Origin: Melastoma dodecandrum
Lineage: Eukaryota > Streptophyta > Magnoliopsida > Myrtales > Melastomataceae
NCBI GenBank assembly: GCA_029817715.1
Contig: JARUPY010000577.1
Span: 1-64,000, forward strand
Length of the DNA: 64,000 nt
Reading direction: 5' to 3'
Below are positions 12,509 through 26,213 of this stretch, piece after piece (position 1 is the stretch's first letter; each line of letters opens with the position of its first letter). The notes under the pieces were generated by a model that was given only the letters and a program-made list of their open reading frames with translations, did no database searches and had not been told where the DNA came from. The translations under genes and the position numbers were made by a program.

Positions 12509-13305
12509 TCAGAAGTTGTTTAGTGTACTTTTCCTGATGGATGAAAGTACCCTTCTGAAGTTTGGCGAATCTGTAAGCCCAGAAAGAATGTTAATTCTCC
12601 CACCAATGCTCATTTCAAATTCACCCATCATGAGTTCTGCGAACTCATTACATAAGGTATTGTTCGTAGATCCGAAGATGATGTCATCTACGTAGATCTG
12701 AACAATCAGAAGCTCGGTTCCGTGCTTCTTTAGGAAAAGAGTTGTGTCAACCTTTCCCTTTCTATAGCCCTTTTCAATAAGAAATTGGCTCAGCCTTTCA
12801 TACCAAGCTCTGGGAGCTTGTTTCAAGCCATATAAAGCTTTATCAAGCTTAAAAACATGATCATGTTTCTTAGGATCCTCAAATCCCGGAGGTTGGTCTA
12901 CGTAGACATCCTCCTTGATCTCACCATTCAGGAAGGCGCTTTTCACGTCCATCTGAAATAGTTTGAAATCATTAAAACACGCATAAGCTAACAGAAGTCT
13001 GATAGCTTCTAGGCGCGCCACAAGAGCGTAAGTCTCCTCATAGTCAATCCCTTCTGATTGAGAGTACCCTTTGGCCACAGTCTGGCCTTGTTCCTGACCA
13101 CAGAGCCTGATTCATCAAGCTTATTGCGGAAGACCCACTTGGTTCCAACAACAGAACGATCCTTTGGTCTCTGAACAAGCGTCCAGACCTTGTTTCGTTC
13201 GAATTGATTGAGCTCTTCTTGCATGACAATGATCCAATTAGGATCTGCAAGAGCTTCATCAATGCATTGTTGGTTCCTTTTGCGAGAGGAACGCAGAATG
13301 TTCAC
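12509..13305 (-). pseudogene. Copia reverse transcriptase domain
   Basis: The N-terminal half (13009-13305) carries WTLVQRP and [12 protein letters not shown]. The C-terminal half (12509-13078) carries the fingers/palm region, with [18 protein letters not shown] and the catalytic YVDDIIFG near 12680. The two halves lie in different frames, joined by a frameshift around 13070, so no continuous RT can be made from this copy. Its position between integrase and RNase H is the Ty1/copia order. Confidence 0.93.
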
Positions 13306-13445
13306 AGAAGAGATTCACAGAACGTCTCGTCTGTATTCCTTTCTGTACATCCCCAATGACTTGCTCCATGGGGCGTCTTTTCTTGTACAGAGTGGGCACT
13401 CTGTCCAAGAGATTCTTATCAGAATCAATATCCTCTGAGGGGCCC

Positions 13446-14480
13446 TCAGAGTTTGCATCCTGTCCAATGACGGACTGGACTTGTACAGAAATTAGTCTTA
13501 AGAGGGACAACGCTCTCTTTCTGTACTTCAGCAGCAGGCAGCTGCGTACTTAGCCTATCAGATAAGACAGATTCCTCTGTGTATTGAGAGTCATTAATGA
13601 TGACATTAATAGATTCCTCAACAACAAGAGTTCTTTTGTTGAAAACTCGATAAGCTTTGCTTGATTCAGAATAGCCAAGGAAAACTCCTTCATCTGATCT
13701 AGCATCGAATTTACCAACATTGTCCTTAGGAAGTCTTAGTATGTAACAAGGACTTCCAAAGGGATGGAAATATGAGATGTTAGGGACTTTGCCCTTGTAC
13801 AACTCATAAGGAGTTTTGTCAAGTGTCTTTCGTGCAAGTACACGGTTAGACACATAACATGCTGTGTTAAGTGCCTCAGCCCACAAATTCTGTGGAACCT
13901 TGCTTTCACACATCATCGTTCTGGCCATATCAAGAAGAGTTCGATTCATTCTCTCAGCAACTCCATTCTGTTGTGGAGTATAAGGAGCAGAGAATGTGTG
14001 TTCTATGCCTTTCATGTCACAGAAGGACTTGAACTCATGGTTTACAAATTCTGTACCATGGTCAGTTCTTAAGCTTTTGAGAGAGGCTCCTCTCTCATTT
14101 TGCAGCTTTGTGACAAGGCTTTTGAACGCACCGAATGCATCACTCTTATGAGCCAAGAACCTTACCCAAGAATATCTTGAGTAATCGTCCACAACCACCA
14201 TAGCATAGCGTCTGAGGCCCAGACTCTGTGTTCTGGTGGGACCAACCAGGTTCATGTGGAGAAGTTCAAGTGGTTTTGAGGTGGAAATATAACCTTTGCT
14301 TTTAAAAGAAGCTTTGGTTTGTTTTCCCAAAGAACAAGCTTCACAGAAGCCGTTCTCTTCAAAAGAGAGCTTCGGTAAACCTCGTACCAGCTTCCTTTTG
14401 GCAATCTTAGACAATAATTGGAAATTGATGTGTCCCAATTTCCTATGCCAAAGATTTGTTTCATCCATGTAAGAAAACAA
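13446..14480 (-). CDS. Copia integrase region (GAG-pre-integrase plus rve core)
   Basis: A 344-codon open frame with the zinc-binding pre-integrase motif WHRKLGH near its start, then CEACSLGKQTKASF, and a DDE-type catalytic core: the region around VVVDDYSRYSW, LRTDHGTEF, and the Glu in PQQNGVAERMNRTL. It would insert the cDNA into host DNA. The frame is intact internally but separated from protease and RT by frame changes, so it is a surviving piece of the polyprotein. Confidence 0.9.
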   Translation of the reverse strand: MFSYMDETNLWHRKLGHINFQLLSKIAKRKLVRGLPKLSFEENGFCEACSLGKQTKASFKSKGYISTSKPLELLHMNLVGPTRTQSLGLRRYAMVVVDDYSRYSWVRFLAHKSDAFGAFKSLVTKLQNERGASLKSLRTDHGTEFVNHEFKSFCDMKGIEHTFSAPYTPQQNGVAERMNRTLLDMARTMMCESKVPQNLWAEALNTACYVSNRVLARKTLDKTPYELYKGKVPNISYFHPFGSPCYILRLPKDNVGKFDARSDEGVFLGYSESSKAYRVFNKRTLVVEESINVIINDSQYTEESVLSDRLSTQLPAAEVQKESVVPLKTNFCTSPVRHWTGCKL

Positions 14481-14488
14481 GGCATTTC

Positions 14489-14866
14489 TCAGATGACAAG
14501 AGGTTGTCTTGAGAAACGATGTAGACGTTCTTTCTTTCTTCGTTCAGCAACGAAACAGACGGATCCGTCTATGAATCTAGAACATCCTTCTGCGTTAAAG
14601 GTTATTTGATAACCCTTATGACATAGTTGGCTCACACTTAGTAGACTATGTTTTAATCCTGCAACAAGCAGAACATCGTCTATCTGCATTGTTTGTGAAC
14701 TACCGATAGTTCCAATGCCTTTGATGTAGCCTTTGCTATCATCGCCAAATGTCACAGAACCACCGTTCTGTAACTTCAAACTTGAAAACTTAGAAGGATC
14801 CCCGGTCATGTGGCGTGAGCACCCACTGTCCAGGTACCACTCATCCTTCCTGGCTTTAGTTTTCAA
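14489..14866 (-). pseudogene. Copia aspartic protease region
   Basis: The segment contains WYLDSGCSRHMTG, the copia-type aspartic protease active-site motif, followed by VTFGDD and KGIGTI. It would process the Gag-Pol polyprotein. It lies in a different frame from both gag and integrase. Confidence 0.88.
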
Positions 14867-14889
14867 GTGTACCTGCGATTAAGAACAAG

Positions 14890-16624
14890 TTAAGTTACAA
14901 CAGGAAACCACTTTAAGCCGGTACCATAGGATTGTGATTTGTTCCGTGAGAGAATCGCGTTGGTTATGCTTATAGACTTCTTGATCTGACATTGTCCGAT
15001 CATATGTCCAAGCATGCCACAATAGTGACAGGATTTAACCTTTTCTGTCGGTCCGACAAGGTTTTTAATCCTAGATTTGTTATGCTTCTGCTCAGAAGTA
15101 TAACATTTCACATATTCAGATTTCTGTGGCACCACAGACTTCTGTTTCTGTGCAACTTTGGGACTTATCACAGAACATGCGTTCTGTGTCACATAGCATA
15201 CATCATCTGAACATTCAGATTTGTTTCTGTGACAGTTGTGAGACTGACATTCAGGTAATAAACCTCTGTTAGACTCATCTAGTCGAAAAACCACTTTGTC
15301 ACGAACGAGTAGCTCGTCCCATACCTCAGGAAGAGGTTCTCTGATCAGAGGAGATGCTTCTGTGCAGAAGATCTCAGCATCCTTTTTCAAGGCAATCTTT
15401 TCTCTGTGCAGAGAAGTGAGTTGTGATTGCAGAACCTTGTTCTGCTTTTTCACCGAGCGATATTTTGAGGATAGCTCTTTAACTCTCTCAAGGATTTCTG
15501 TCAGAAAACCTTTAAGATCATTAGAAGATAAATTAGACATAGATGTCGAGATTACCTCTTCATCTGAATCAGATTCTGATTTGGAACAAGCCATGTAGCA
15601 AAGGTTTGCCTTATGCTCTTCCTCAGACTCAGATTCATTGTCCTCATCATCGCTCCAAGCCAATAAGGCTCTTCTTTCTGTTTCGAGAAGATTTTGACCT
15701 ATCAGCCAACAGAGGACATTCATTCCTCATGTGTCCCAGTTTCTTACATTCGTAACATACTGGTCCCTTTTTGTCCTCTAAGTTAGAAGACTTGGGTTTA
15801 ACACTTCGTTTGAAGCGTTTCTTGTAAAGAAGTTTGTTTCAAACCCTTTACTAACAAGGAAAGTTCCTCATCAGTTTCTGCTTCTATATCATCTGATTCA
15901 TCATCAGTAGAAGCTGATGCCTTAAAGGCAATAGATTTGGTCGTCTGAGGCACAGATGACCGTTTCTCTTCCTCGTAGGAGAGAAGAGAACCCATAAGCT
16001 GATCCAGCCTAAGAGTTGTTAAATCTTTGGCTTCCTCAATAGCGGTCTTTTTAGCTTCTCAATTCATGTGTAAAGACCTGAGGACCTTTCTCACCATTTC
16101 AACATTAGAATAATTTTCCCAAGAAGGGCTAAGCTGTTGATGATTGTATTGAGTCTATCATACATTTCAGAGATAGACTCATCAGGCTTCATTTTGAAGG
16201 CCTCATACTGCTGGACCAGCAGATTTATTCGTGTCTCCTTGACTTGATCCGTCCCTTCATGGGTTAGAACAAGTCGATCCCAGATCTCTTTTGCTGTGGT
16301 ACAGGCAGAGATCCGGTTGTACTCCATAGGAGATAGAGCACAGTGAAGAAAGTTGACAGCCATAGCATTCAGCTTGATGATTTCAACTTCCTGATCAGAA
16401 AGTGAAGTCGTGCTGCCATGCTCAACTTTCAGATCTTGTCCTCTGAGAAGCATAGGACCATTTCGGATGATCCCTAAACACCTCGTTCTCGGGATGCAAT
16501 CCAGAACTCCATCCTGCTGCGCCAGCTTGGAGAAGTTTTGTCCATCAAATAATGGTGGACTATTACTGTTGGAAACCAACAGCGTGCATATATCCCATTT
16601 GCATCCTATCGGATCTCTCAACAA
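14890..16624 (-). pseudogene. Sirevirus gag, large and frameshifted, two zinc knuckles
   Basis: The N-terminal part (16091-16624) is the UBN2/copia gag domain, with PPLFDGQNFSK, a motif around EIWDRLVLTHEGTDQVKE and a YDRLNTIINSL segment. A charged middle part (15798-15995) follows, then a CX2CX4HX4C knuckle CYECKKLGHMRNEC at about 15715-15756, a heptad-like coiled coil (about 15400-15480) and a second knuckle CHYCGMLGHMIGQC near 14990-15030. At least three frames are used, so it is broken. Long coiled-coil Gag proteins are known for Sireviruses. Confidence 0.88.
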
Positions 16625-16645
16625 GCGGTTAAGCTTTTATCGATG

Positions 16646-16664
16646 AGCCTGCTCAGCTACCAAT
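16646..16664 (-). promoter_or_regulatory. Primer-binding site, diverged initiator-tRNA-Met type
   Basis: Next to the 5' LTR the element strand reads TTGGTAGCTGAGCAGGCTC. It resembles the standard TGGTATCAGAGC site but differs at three adjacent bases, so priming by tRNA-iMet may be impaired in this copy. Confidence 0.75.
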
Positions 16665-18156
16665 TGTTGGTATAGGATTGCACTAAGAAGGGGGGTTTGA
16701 AATTAGTGCCGTAAGAGTTATGACACTTTTTCGCTCACAGAAGCGTGGTTCTGTTAGGTCACAGAGGCTGGATCTGATAAACAGATTCCCAGTTCTGAGA
16801 CAAGTTATCTTTTGTGTAAGACACAAAGATTTATAGTGGTTCGGCAAACAATGCCTACGTCCACTCTCCCAGCTCTCACCCAAGCAGGCCGTATTCACTA
16901 TGTTTGGAATGTGGGATTTTACAGATGCACACTTCTGCCAGAAATGTGACTAACAAATTGCACGTTATCACGTGTCTAACACAACCCGCACGCAACGTGT
17001 CTGACTCCGGCTCCTCACTGAGCCCAACGTGGCTTGACGGCTACCACCTGCCCAACGAGGCTTAACGGCTACCTCCTGCCCAACGAGGCTTAACGGCTAC
17101 CTCCTGCCCTACGTGGCTTAACGGCTACCACCTGCCAAAACGTGGCTTGACGGCTACCACCTGCCCTTGCACACAACCTGTGTGACTAACAACCTGCACG
17201 AGACAAGATTAGCAACTACAGCACAAACTCTCTGCAGTAACAGAAGACGCTCTCTGTCATCGGTGATCGGCTCGGTGAATGCACGACGGACGCTCTCAGC
17301 TTTTGCAACGGTGAAGGCACAAGGATTCTAGTAAGCTTTTGGTAGAACGGCGACTTGGAATCGTTGCTTCACACTTGCACTTAAGCTTGTCCGTAGAACG
17401 AAGTTTCCCAATCAATCCCAACGGCTAGTTGATTCACTTGCCATATTCTCCATGATTTAATCCTGTGGGAAAACTTCCAAAAGCATAAAGCATTACCCTT
17501 AGTTACGTTAGATAATAATTAAACAAAGTGATCGCTCAATAAGAGATAACGACTTTTGCTCAGAAGCTGTTTGCTGCGACAGCAGAACCATCACTCTATC
17601 TCATACGAATTTGGCATTGGGATTATAAGTTTCCATAATATGAAAACATTCCCTTCGTAGAATTATTCTCACCATATAGGGAGATCTTAACCTGATAAGG
17701 TCATTGCCAAATTACGTAAATATAAGATCACGTTAGTTAAGGAAATAAATATTTCCAAATAACTTAAGGTCCAAAGATGAACCTAGACGTGATCCTGTGT
17801 GAGATAAATATCTCACGTGCTCGCATATAGGACAATCTCCAAGAAGGAAATCGTCACTCACAGAAATATCATTCTGTAAACCATAGCAAGTACTCCAGCA
17901 AGGAGAGTTATAGCAACTGTGACACAGATGCTCATCTCTGTAACAGAGATAGTGGATTCGATAGTATCTTATCCTCAGAACTCCATTTCTGATGGCTAGT
18001 TCGTTTCCCCTGTTAAAGTACTCCACATAACTCTTTTACGTATTGCACGAATGACAGAGACCAGCTTCTACACCCGAAGAACTGTTCTTCTGTACACTTA
18101 AATAACACATTAGCAATACATAACCTTTGTCATCATCAAACCAGATTATATCAACA
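16665..18156 (-). repeat. Copia element 5' LTR (right on the + strand)
   Basis: Partner of 7420-8944 with the same termini. It carries five units of the internal minisatellite (17024-17165). In the element orientation it would supply the promoter. Confidence 0.95.
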
Positions 18157-18161
18157 CCTTA
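18157..18161. repeat. Target-site duplication, right copy (CCTTA)
   Basis: Exact match to 7415-7419. Confidence 0.95.
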
Positions 18162-18164
18162 ATT

Positions 18165-18842
18165 TTTTTTAATAAAGCAAGAAAGCTGAACAAATAGAGT
18201 TCGACTTCCTCGGGGCACGAAAAAACTCGAACCTTATGAGTTTGACTTTATATGAAATCATGAAGTCGAATTCATATAATTCGAGTTCGCATTACATGGC
18301 ACCAACTCGAACTCTAAGAGTTCGAGTTCGAAATTGTAAATTAAAATTTTTGAAATTTTTCACCGTAAATTCGAAAATATTTTTCAAAGTAGCGGTATTT
18401 GGGAACAAAGCTCGAGAGGCACATGTTGTGTGCTTGTTCTTTTTCTTGTAAGTGATTTGCTTTTGCTGCTTGATGGGGGCTCCGTCTTGTTCAGTAACTC
18501 CTTTGAGTTTTTCTTTTTCACATTACAAATCGATAGTGACGAACAATTTGTGTCAAATCAAAGTCGGCCTTCTTGATAAATGGAGTCGGTCTTAAAAAGG
18601 CCGATTTTAGTTGGTGTATTTTTTTAACTAAGTTGCATAGAAGTCGACTTTACAAAAATCGATTTCATGTAGCTAGGATAATTGATATGAAATCGGCCTT
18701 AGAAAGACCGAATTCTTTCAATATTAAAGTTTAAAGTTGATGTTTCTAAAGTCGATTTCCCCGCATTAATTACGAAATTTTCAAAATTAGTATCTTGACG
18801 AAATAATTTATAAATTAATATTATTTAAAAACAAGACCAACA
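18165..18842. repeat. Right arm of the long inverted-repeat element
   Basis: Inverted partner of 6410-7240. It contains TCGAGTTCG-rich inner sequence, AAGTCGGCC/GGCCGATTT subrepeats, a CGAAATAATTT block and a GACCAACA end that mirrors TGTTGGTC at 6410. The copia element sits between the two arms near the centre of the structure. Confidence 0.65.
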
Positions 18843-19131
18843 GGAGCGCACATGGTTTGATCCGACCCCTTCCTCCCCTGTTGGTCGGCGGTGATCCGGT
18901 TTTTATTGGTTTATGCGCACGTTTTCTTCTACTCTACCCACCTACCTTCCCAGCAATTCAGGTGTCGTATCAGGACTAAAGCAAAGCAGCTCCGAGATCC
19001 AATACGGGGTCTTCTCCTTATAGGAAATTTGTAAAATTAGGGGGATTTTGTTTCCGTTTTCACTTGCAAGGAGTTGGTCTCCGTAGTCTTCTGGGTTTTG
19101 GATTGATAGTTTAGTTGGGGCTGTGTGAGAG

Positions 19132-21818
<2,687 letters not shown>

Positions 21819-21989
21819 AGCCGAGACTGCTGGTTTCGTAGAACAACGATTTGTGGAATCTAAGTGTTGAAAAAACATTACGTATCGGAGACATTATTGT
21901 TGGAGCTTATGTAATTTGTATGTATATTGTTATTAAGTAATCAGTGTGTTTCTTGCATAGATATTTGCTAGTGGGTGGTGTGGCATTTA

Positions 21990-23663
21990 CAAATGGATCT
22001 TGCCTCCACCACCCCCGGCCTCCTCCCCATCGACCCCGTTCTTTCCTCCTGGACTATTCACGACCCCCTCCCTTTTGAATTCCACCCCCGCCAACTCCCT
22101 CTCCCACCGCAGGCTCCATGTCTTCAGCACCTCCGGCCACCTCCTCTCTTCCGTCGATCTCAATTCCTTCACCTAGTCCCCCCGCCCGCCGTCACTCTCC
22201 ATCCCCCCGGTTTAGACAGGTATATATATAGTCGAACGTACTCTTTCAACTTGTTCCCCGATGAGTACCAAATGAATACAGACAAGGGTCATACATAATA
22301 CATAGAAATTAAAAAAGTTGTTCAACGTTGGTTACAATCGAACGACTTAATATGTATAGTAGATTTTGAGTATCATTTTAATCCGAGGAAAAATAGAAAG
22401 ATTTGAGTATACGTAGATTTTAGAGATTTATGCCTATTGTCAATGACTTATTGATACATGAATAAGTGATCATGTCACGAGTATTCTGAATACTCTTTTT
22501 TTATGTCGATTTTGTATTTTTAAATGTGTGAGAATGCATTTTGGCTTAAAAAAATTCATGAGAGATTTTGTACGATGAACACGATTTTCAGCTCTTTGAT
22601 AAGGTGGACCGTGGAATATATATTAATGATATGGTCGTCAAATCAACAACGGCCGACATATTGACCGACATATTGACGACTTACGAATAGCTTTCTTGAA
22701 AATGGGAATGCAAGTTGAATACATTTAAGTGTGCTTTTGGAGTGCGATTCCGACAATTCATAGGATTTCTTATACATCATCGAGTGAACTAAGTAAACTA
22801 ATTCGATCCAATCACGAAAAAACAACTTCAAAATTTTTTAGGTCAAATTAGTTACCTAAGGTGTTTCATGGGCAACATTACTGGTTAAACCGAATTGTTT
22901 TTGACGTTGTCGAGGGGAAATTAATTCATTCGAATAAATGATCGATCATCAAAAAGCATTCGAGACAATCAAGGATTATCTTACTAAACCCTCCGTGGTC
23001 GCGTCTCCTTGTTAGAGTTGATCATTCATTCTATATGTATCAGCAAGTGATACAACTATTGGAGTATTGCTAGCTCAAGAGGATGGATAATCAAGGAAAA
23101 GAACGAGTAATATGTTAATTGGGACAATTGATATTAAATAGTTGAACTCCGGCCCCTCAGCCGTCACTCTCCGTCCGGGCTCCGGTCCAGCTTCCTCATC
23201 TCCTGCCGTGACAAGCTCCTCATCTCGGGGATCTCCAATGCGGATGCGCCCGGCCCCTCCTTCAACCAGTGGGAGAACATGATGGGCATGGAGCAGCAGC
23301 AGGGCTCTCATGGATCACGGCCATGCCAGGGGAACTGCTGGAGTGGTTGGTGGAAGGGAGCAGGGAGGATGGAAACAAGTACGCCGGCATCAAGTGCGTC
23401 GATGCCAGAGACATGGTTTACGTGTTCAGTGAGGAGTACTACAGGAAGTATCCGGCATGCGCCTGCGACGTAAAGAAGGGGGAGTGGCGGAGATTGCCCG
23501 AGCCGTCCTCGCCCTTAAACAAGTTCCACAGGGCGATTACTTTCTCCTCCGAGGCCGAGGCATCGATTCAGAGCGTATTGCATCCGTCAAGGGAAGGCGC
23601 TGAAGACGAAACAACCAGCCGCGGTTGGTTTTCGTTCATCTGCCGAACTGTTCGATGGGGATG
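21990..23663 (+). pseudogene. F-box/kelch-like gene relic, interrupted
   Basis: Two GC-rich stretches on the + strand look like parts of one former F-box/kelch-type protein. The left one (about 21990-22205) reads PIDPVLSSWTIHDPLP in one frame and VFSTSGHLLSSVDLNS in the next. The right one (about 23150-23663) reads FLISCRDKLLISGISN, then, after a frame change, AMPGELLEWLVEGS, VYVFSEEYYRKYPACACDV and a FHRAITFSS segment near the end. The 0.95 kb between them is AT-rich and contains a gypsy reverse-transcriptase fragment. The family call is from memory of the style of these proteins and is tentative. No F-box is seen at the left, where the gene appears truncated. Confidence 0.5.
22560..23080 (+). 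mobile_element. Ty3/gypsy reverse-transcriptase fragment, degenerate
   Basis: Conceptual pieces in gypsy order: DMVVKS (after an eroded palm motif), LKCAFGV, FIGFLIHH, then FLGQIS-like and GNITG-like segments, HQKAFETIKDYLTKPSV and YVSASDTTIGVLLAQED. These correspond to the RT thumb/connection and start of RNase H. Several stops and frame changes are present, and neither LTRs nor other domains are visible. It separates the two halves of the F-box/kelch-like relic. Confidence 0.75.
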
Positions 23664-23910
23664 AGTATGACTGACTGAACACGTCATCGTCACGTGTAAT
23701 AAAAAATTTAAGACATTATATCTCATTTTTTTAAATAGAAGTAGCAATCGTGTGGTTTAAGAGACAAATTGGAGGGCAGGCAGGCAGGCAGAGGAAAAGC
23801 CGCAGTCACTGGCACTCTCTCCCGACCCTCCTCTCTTCTCCATCGAATCCACTCCGGCTCTACTAGGGTTTTTGGGTAGAAGAAGCGGCGGCGCCGGCGA
23901 AGGCGACGGC

Positions 23911-26213
23911 ATGGAGAGGTACCAGAGGGTTGAGAAGGCGAAGGCCGATTTGCCGATCAGCGAGAACGAGATCCGGATCACCTCCCAGGGTCTCATCCGC
24001 AACTACATCTCCTACTCCTCCTCCCTCCTTCAGGTCCCTTCCTCCCTTTCTTCACCTACTTCTGCTTCCCTTCCCTGTCTCTCTTCGCTGTTCGACCACA
24101 CCCTACGGCTCGCTCCTGCCTGGCGCTGCCCGGCCATTACAGTGATGTATTGCGCCTCCTGCCTTGGTCGAGTGTCTAGTGGACGCGTGCGGGTCCGGGC
24201 GGCTTCTCGGAATCTTAGGCCTGCTTGCTTAGGCCTCGGATTGTCACTGGATTAGGCTCTGTCTTTGTTTCGTTTCTGCCTCGAAGAAGTGGCACGGTGG
24301 TGCTCTGTATATGTCAGGCTGATTGAGTTATTCGTTGGCGTGCCCGTATGCTTTTGTGGTGGTAAAAGTGAGCTCGTTTTTTGGTTTCGATTTTCCAAAA
24401 TGCAGGAGAGACACGTGAGAGAAATCGTCTTGAAGGCCATGGGGCAAGCCATTAGTAAGACGGTCGCCATTGCTGAAATTATAAAGGTCATCATTTTGAT
24501 ACTTGCTGCAGTCATATGCCCTGGCTTTTCGAGAATACTATGCGAAGCCATTCTCACACATGCACACTCTTGGTGTGATTTTCCTCTAATTACTGTGAGC
24601 AGAAGAGGATGCCTCGATTGCACCAAGATACCGCCATCAGCTCGGTCAGCGTAACAGATGTGTGGGAACCCATCGAAGAGGGCCTTGTTCCGTATGCTCC
24701 TATTTATTTCTTTCATGTTTCTTTCCTAGGTGGAGAAAGTTCTGTTTATGGCAGTCGATGCCTTCGTCGTGATTTATGATGCAGAGTTGAGATGACCCGA
24801 CATGTGTCTATGATATCAATCACTTTGTCCTTTAGGGAGCTTAACAAGGATTCGCCTGGGTAAGATTTTCCACAAAAGTTTATGCTGTAGGCAGTATTGC
24901 ACCGGAAATGAACTGTGGAACGGGCAAAATATCAAACTTTTCTTAATCCAGAGGTAATCTGAAGATATCCTTCTATTCCTTTCATCATGTTTGTTTAGGT
25001 ATCAACCTCCCCTTCAGAGTGACCATGCCAAGCCTCATTACCGCTATCCACAGCAGCAGCCCAGACAAGCAAATGCTGTGTATAATTCTGTCGATGAAGG
25101 TGACGAACAATGATGGGTTTTAAATGAAAAATAAAAGGTGTAAATTATCTCCTAATTGTTACTCTTTGAGCATGGTAGATTCTTATGGTCGAGGCAGGGG
25201 TCGAGGGAGAGGGCCAGGGCGAAGCTGGGGTAGGGGAGGATATGGAAATTATCAAGGGGGAAACTATCAGGGCGGAAATTATCAAGACGGTAATTATCAT
25301 GGTGGAAATTATACCGGTGGAGGGTATCATCGAGGTGGAGGCAATTATCGAGGTGGAGGGTATTATCAGAGCAGAGGCAACTATCAAGGTGGAGGGTATA
25401 ATCAACACAAAGACAATTATCAAGGGTATAATCAACACAAAGACAATTATCAAGGTGGAGGGTATGATCAAGGCAGGGGCAATTATCGTGGTGGAGGGTA
25501 TGATCAAGGGGGAGGCAATTATCGAGGTAGAGGGTATGATCAAGGGGGAGGCAATTATCGAGGTGGAGGGTATGATAAAGTGGGAGGCAATTATCGAGGT
25601 GGAGGATATGATCAAGGGGGAGGCAACTATCGAGGTGGAGGGTATGATCAAGGGGGAGGAAATTATCCAGGTGGATACTATCAAGGTGAGGATTAATGGA
25701 AGTTATTTGATTGACATGTTCATATTAACTTTGATTAATTATCCTTGAAACAACAGGTTAAGTTGATGATGGTTGTTCAATGTTTCAGACAATGGCGGAT
25801 ATTCAAATTACGGACGCAGCGGTGGACGGGGCAGGGACTGGGGCTACCGTGGTATGTTTGCTCATGAATTTTCTTCTAAATGCCCTCAGACCTGTTTGAT
25901 GGCGTTTAGTTTTAAACTTTTCTCCTGACTTCAGTGGCGAATCAACTTAACGTAATGTTCTGCAGTTCAACTCCGCAGTTAGATTGTCCATATCACAGTT
26001 TCTAAAGTTGGTGATATATAATTGATCGAGTGAATATACGTGCTTAATGAGTCCATGAAATCAAAATGGTGGTTGGGTGACCTTTTATGCAATTATCTGC
26101 TGATAGGTTCAAGGTATGAGAGGGGCAGAGGTGGAGGTGGTAGAGGCTATGGCCGTGGCAGGATCGGCGGGCGCTCTAGGGGTGGCGATGGCAGTGGCGA
26201 CCAAGCAGAGTAA
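23911..26213 (+). CDS. Alba-domain RNA/DNA-binding protein with long C-terminal RGG/Tyr-Gly repeat
   Basis: Alba proteins bind nucleic acids; plant Alba-RGG members bind RNA and R-loops. Eight exons by eye: 23911-24033, 24406-24486, 24603-24691, 24785-24859, 24999-25099, 25179-25685, 25789-25851, 26107-26213, giving 381 residues. The N-terminus MERYQRVEKAKADLPISENE runs into the Alba fold (EIRITSQGLIRNYI, VLKAMGQAISKTVAIAEIIK, RMPRLHQ, MTRHVSMISITLS). From about residue 160 the protein is an RGG- and NYRGGGYDQ-rich low-complexity tail ending GDGSGDQAE. The exon 6/7 donor lies inside the ORF: reading on would stop at 25696, whereas splicing adds the last two Gly/Arg-rich exons. It matches the family of Arabidopsis At1g76010/At1g20220. 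Confidence 0.92.
25240..25680 (+). repeat. In-frame coding minisatellite in the Alba-RGG exon
   Basis: A 36-bp unit, roughly GGCAATTATCGAGGTGGAGG plus GTATGATCAAGGGGGA, is repeated almost perfectly across 25465-25670. Shorter and more diverged units lie upstream. The period is a multiple of three, so copy-number changes keep the frame. The complementary strand is also open for 179 codons as a by-product. Confidence 0.9.

Larger units (their letters stand above)
7420..18156 (-). mobile_element. Ty1/copia LTR retrotransposon, Sirevirus (SIRE/Maximus)-like, full length
   Basis: A 10,737-bp element with two LTRs (1,525 and 1,492 bp) starting TGTTGGTATA and ending TATATCAACA, flanked by a 5-bp duplication. 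Reading the minus strand gives 5' LTR, primer-binding site, gag with two zinc knuckles and a coiled coil, protease, integrase, reverse transcriptase, RNase H, an additional env-like reading frame, repeated polypurine tracts and 3' LTR. Integrase before RT defines Ty1/copia. The large gag, extra 3' frame, long LTRs and multiplied polypurine tracts are known Sirevirus features. The coding region is broken into several frames, so this copy looks non-autonomous. The LTRs differ by what I estimate by eye as 1-2 % plus one tandem-repeat unit, implying a fairly recent insertion. Confidence 0.95.

Noticed and set aside
25145..25684. 179-codon open frame antisense to the Alba exon, rich in Ile/Ser
   Set aside because: It is the complement of the 36-bp coding minisatellite. 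Its openness follows from the repeat period and it resembles no protein.
25185..25748. 187-codon frame overlapping the Alba RGG exon in another frame
   Set aside because: It is again a by-product of the triplet-period repeat. Splice phases and family match support the RGG frame.
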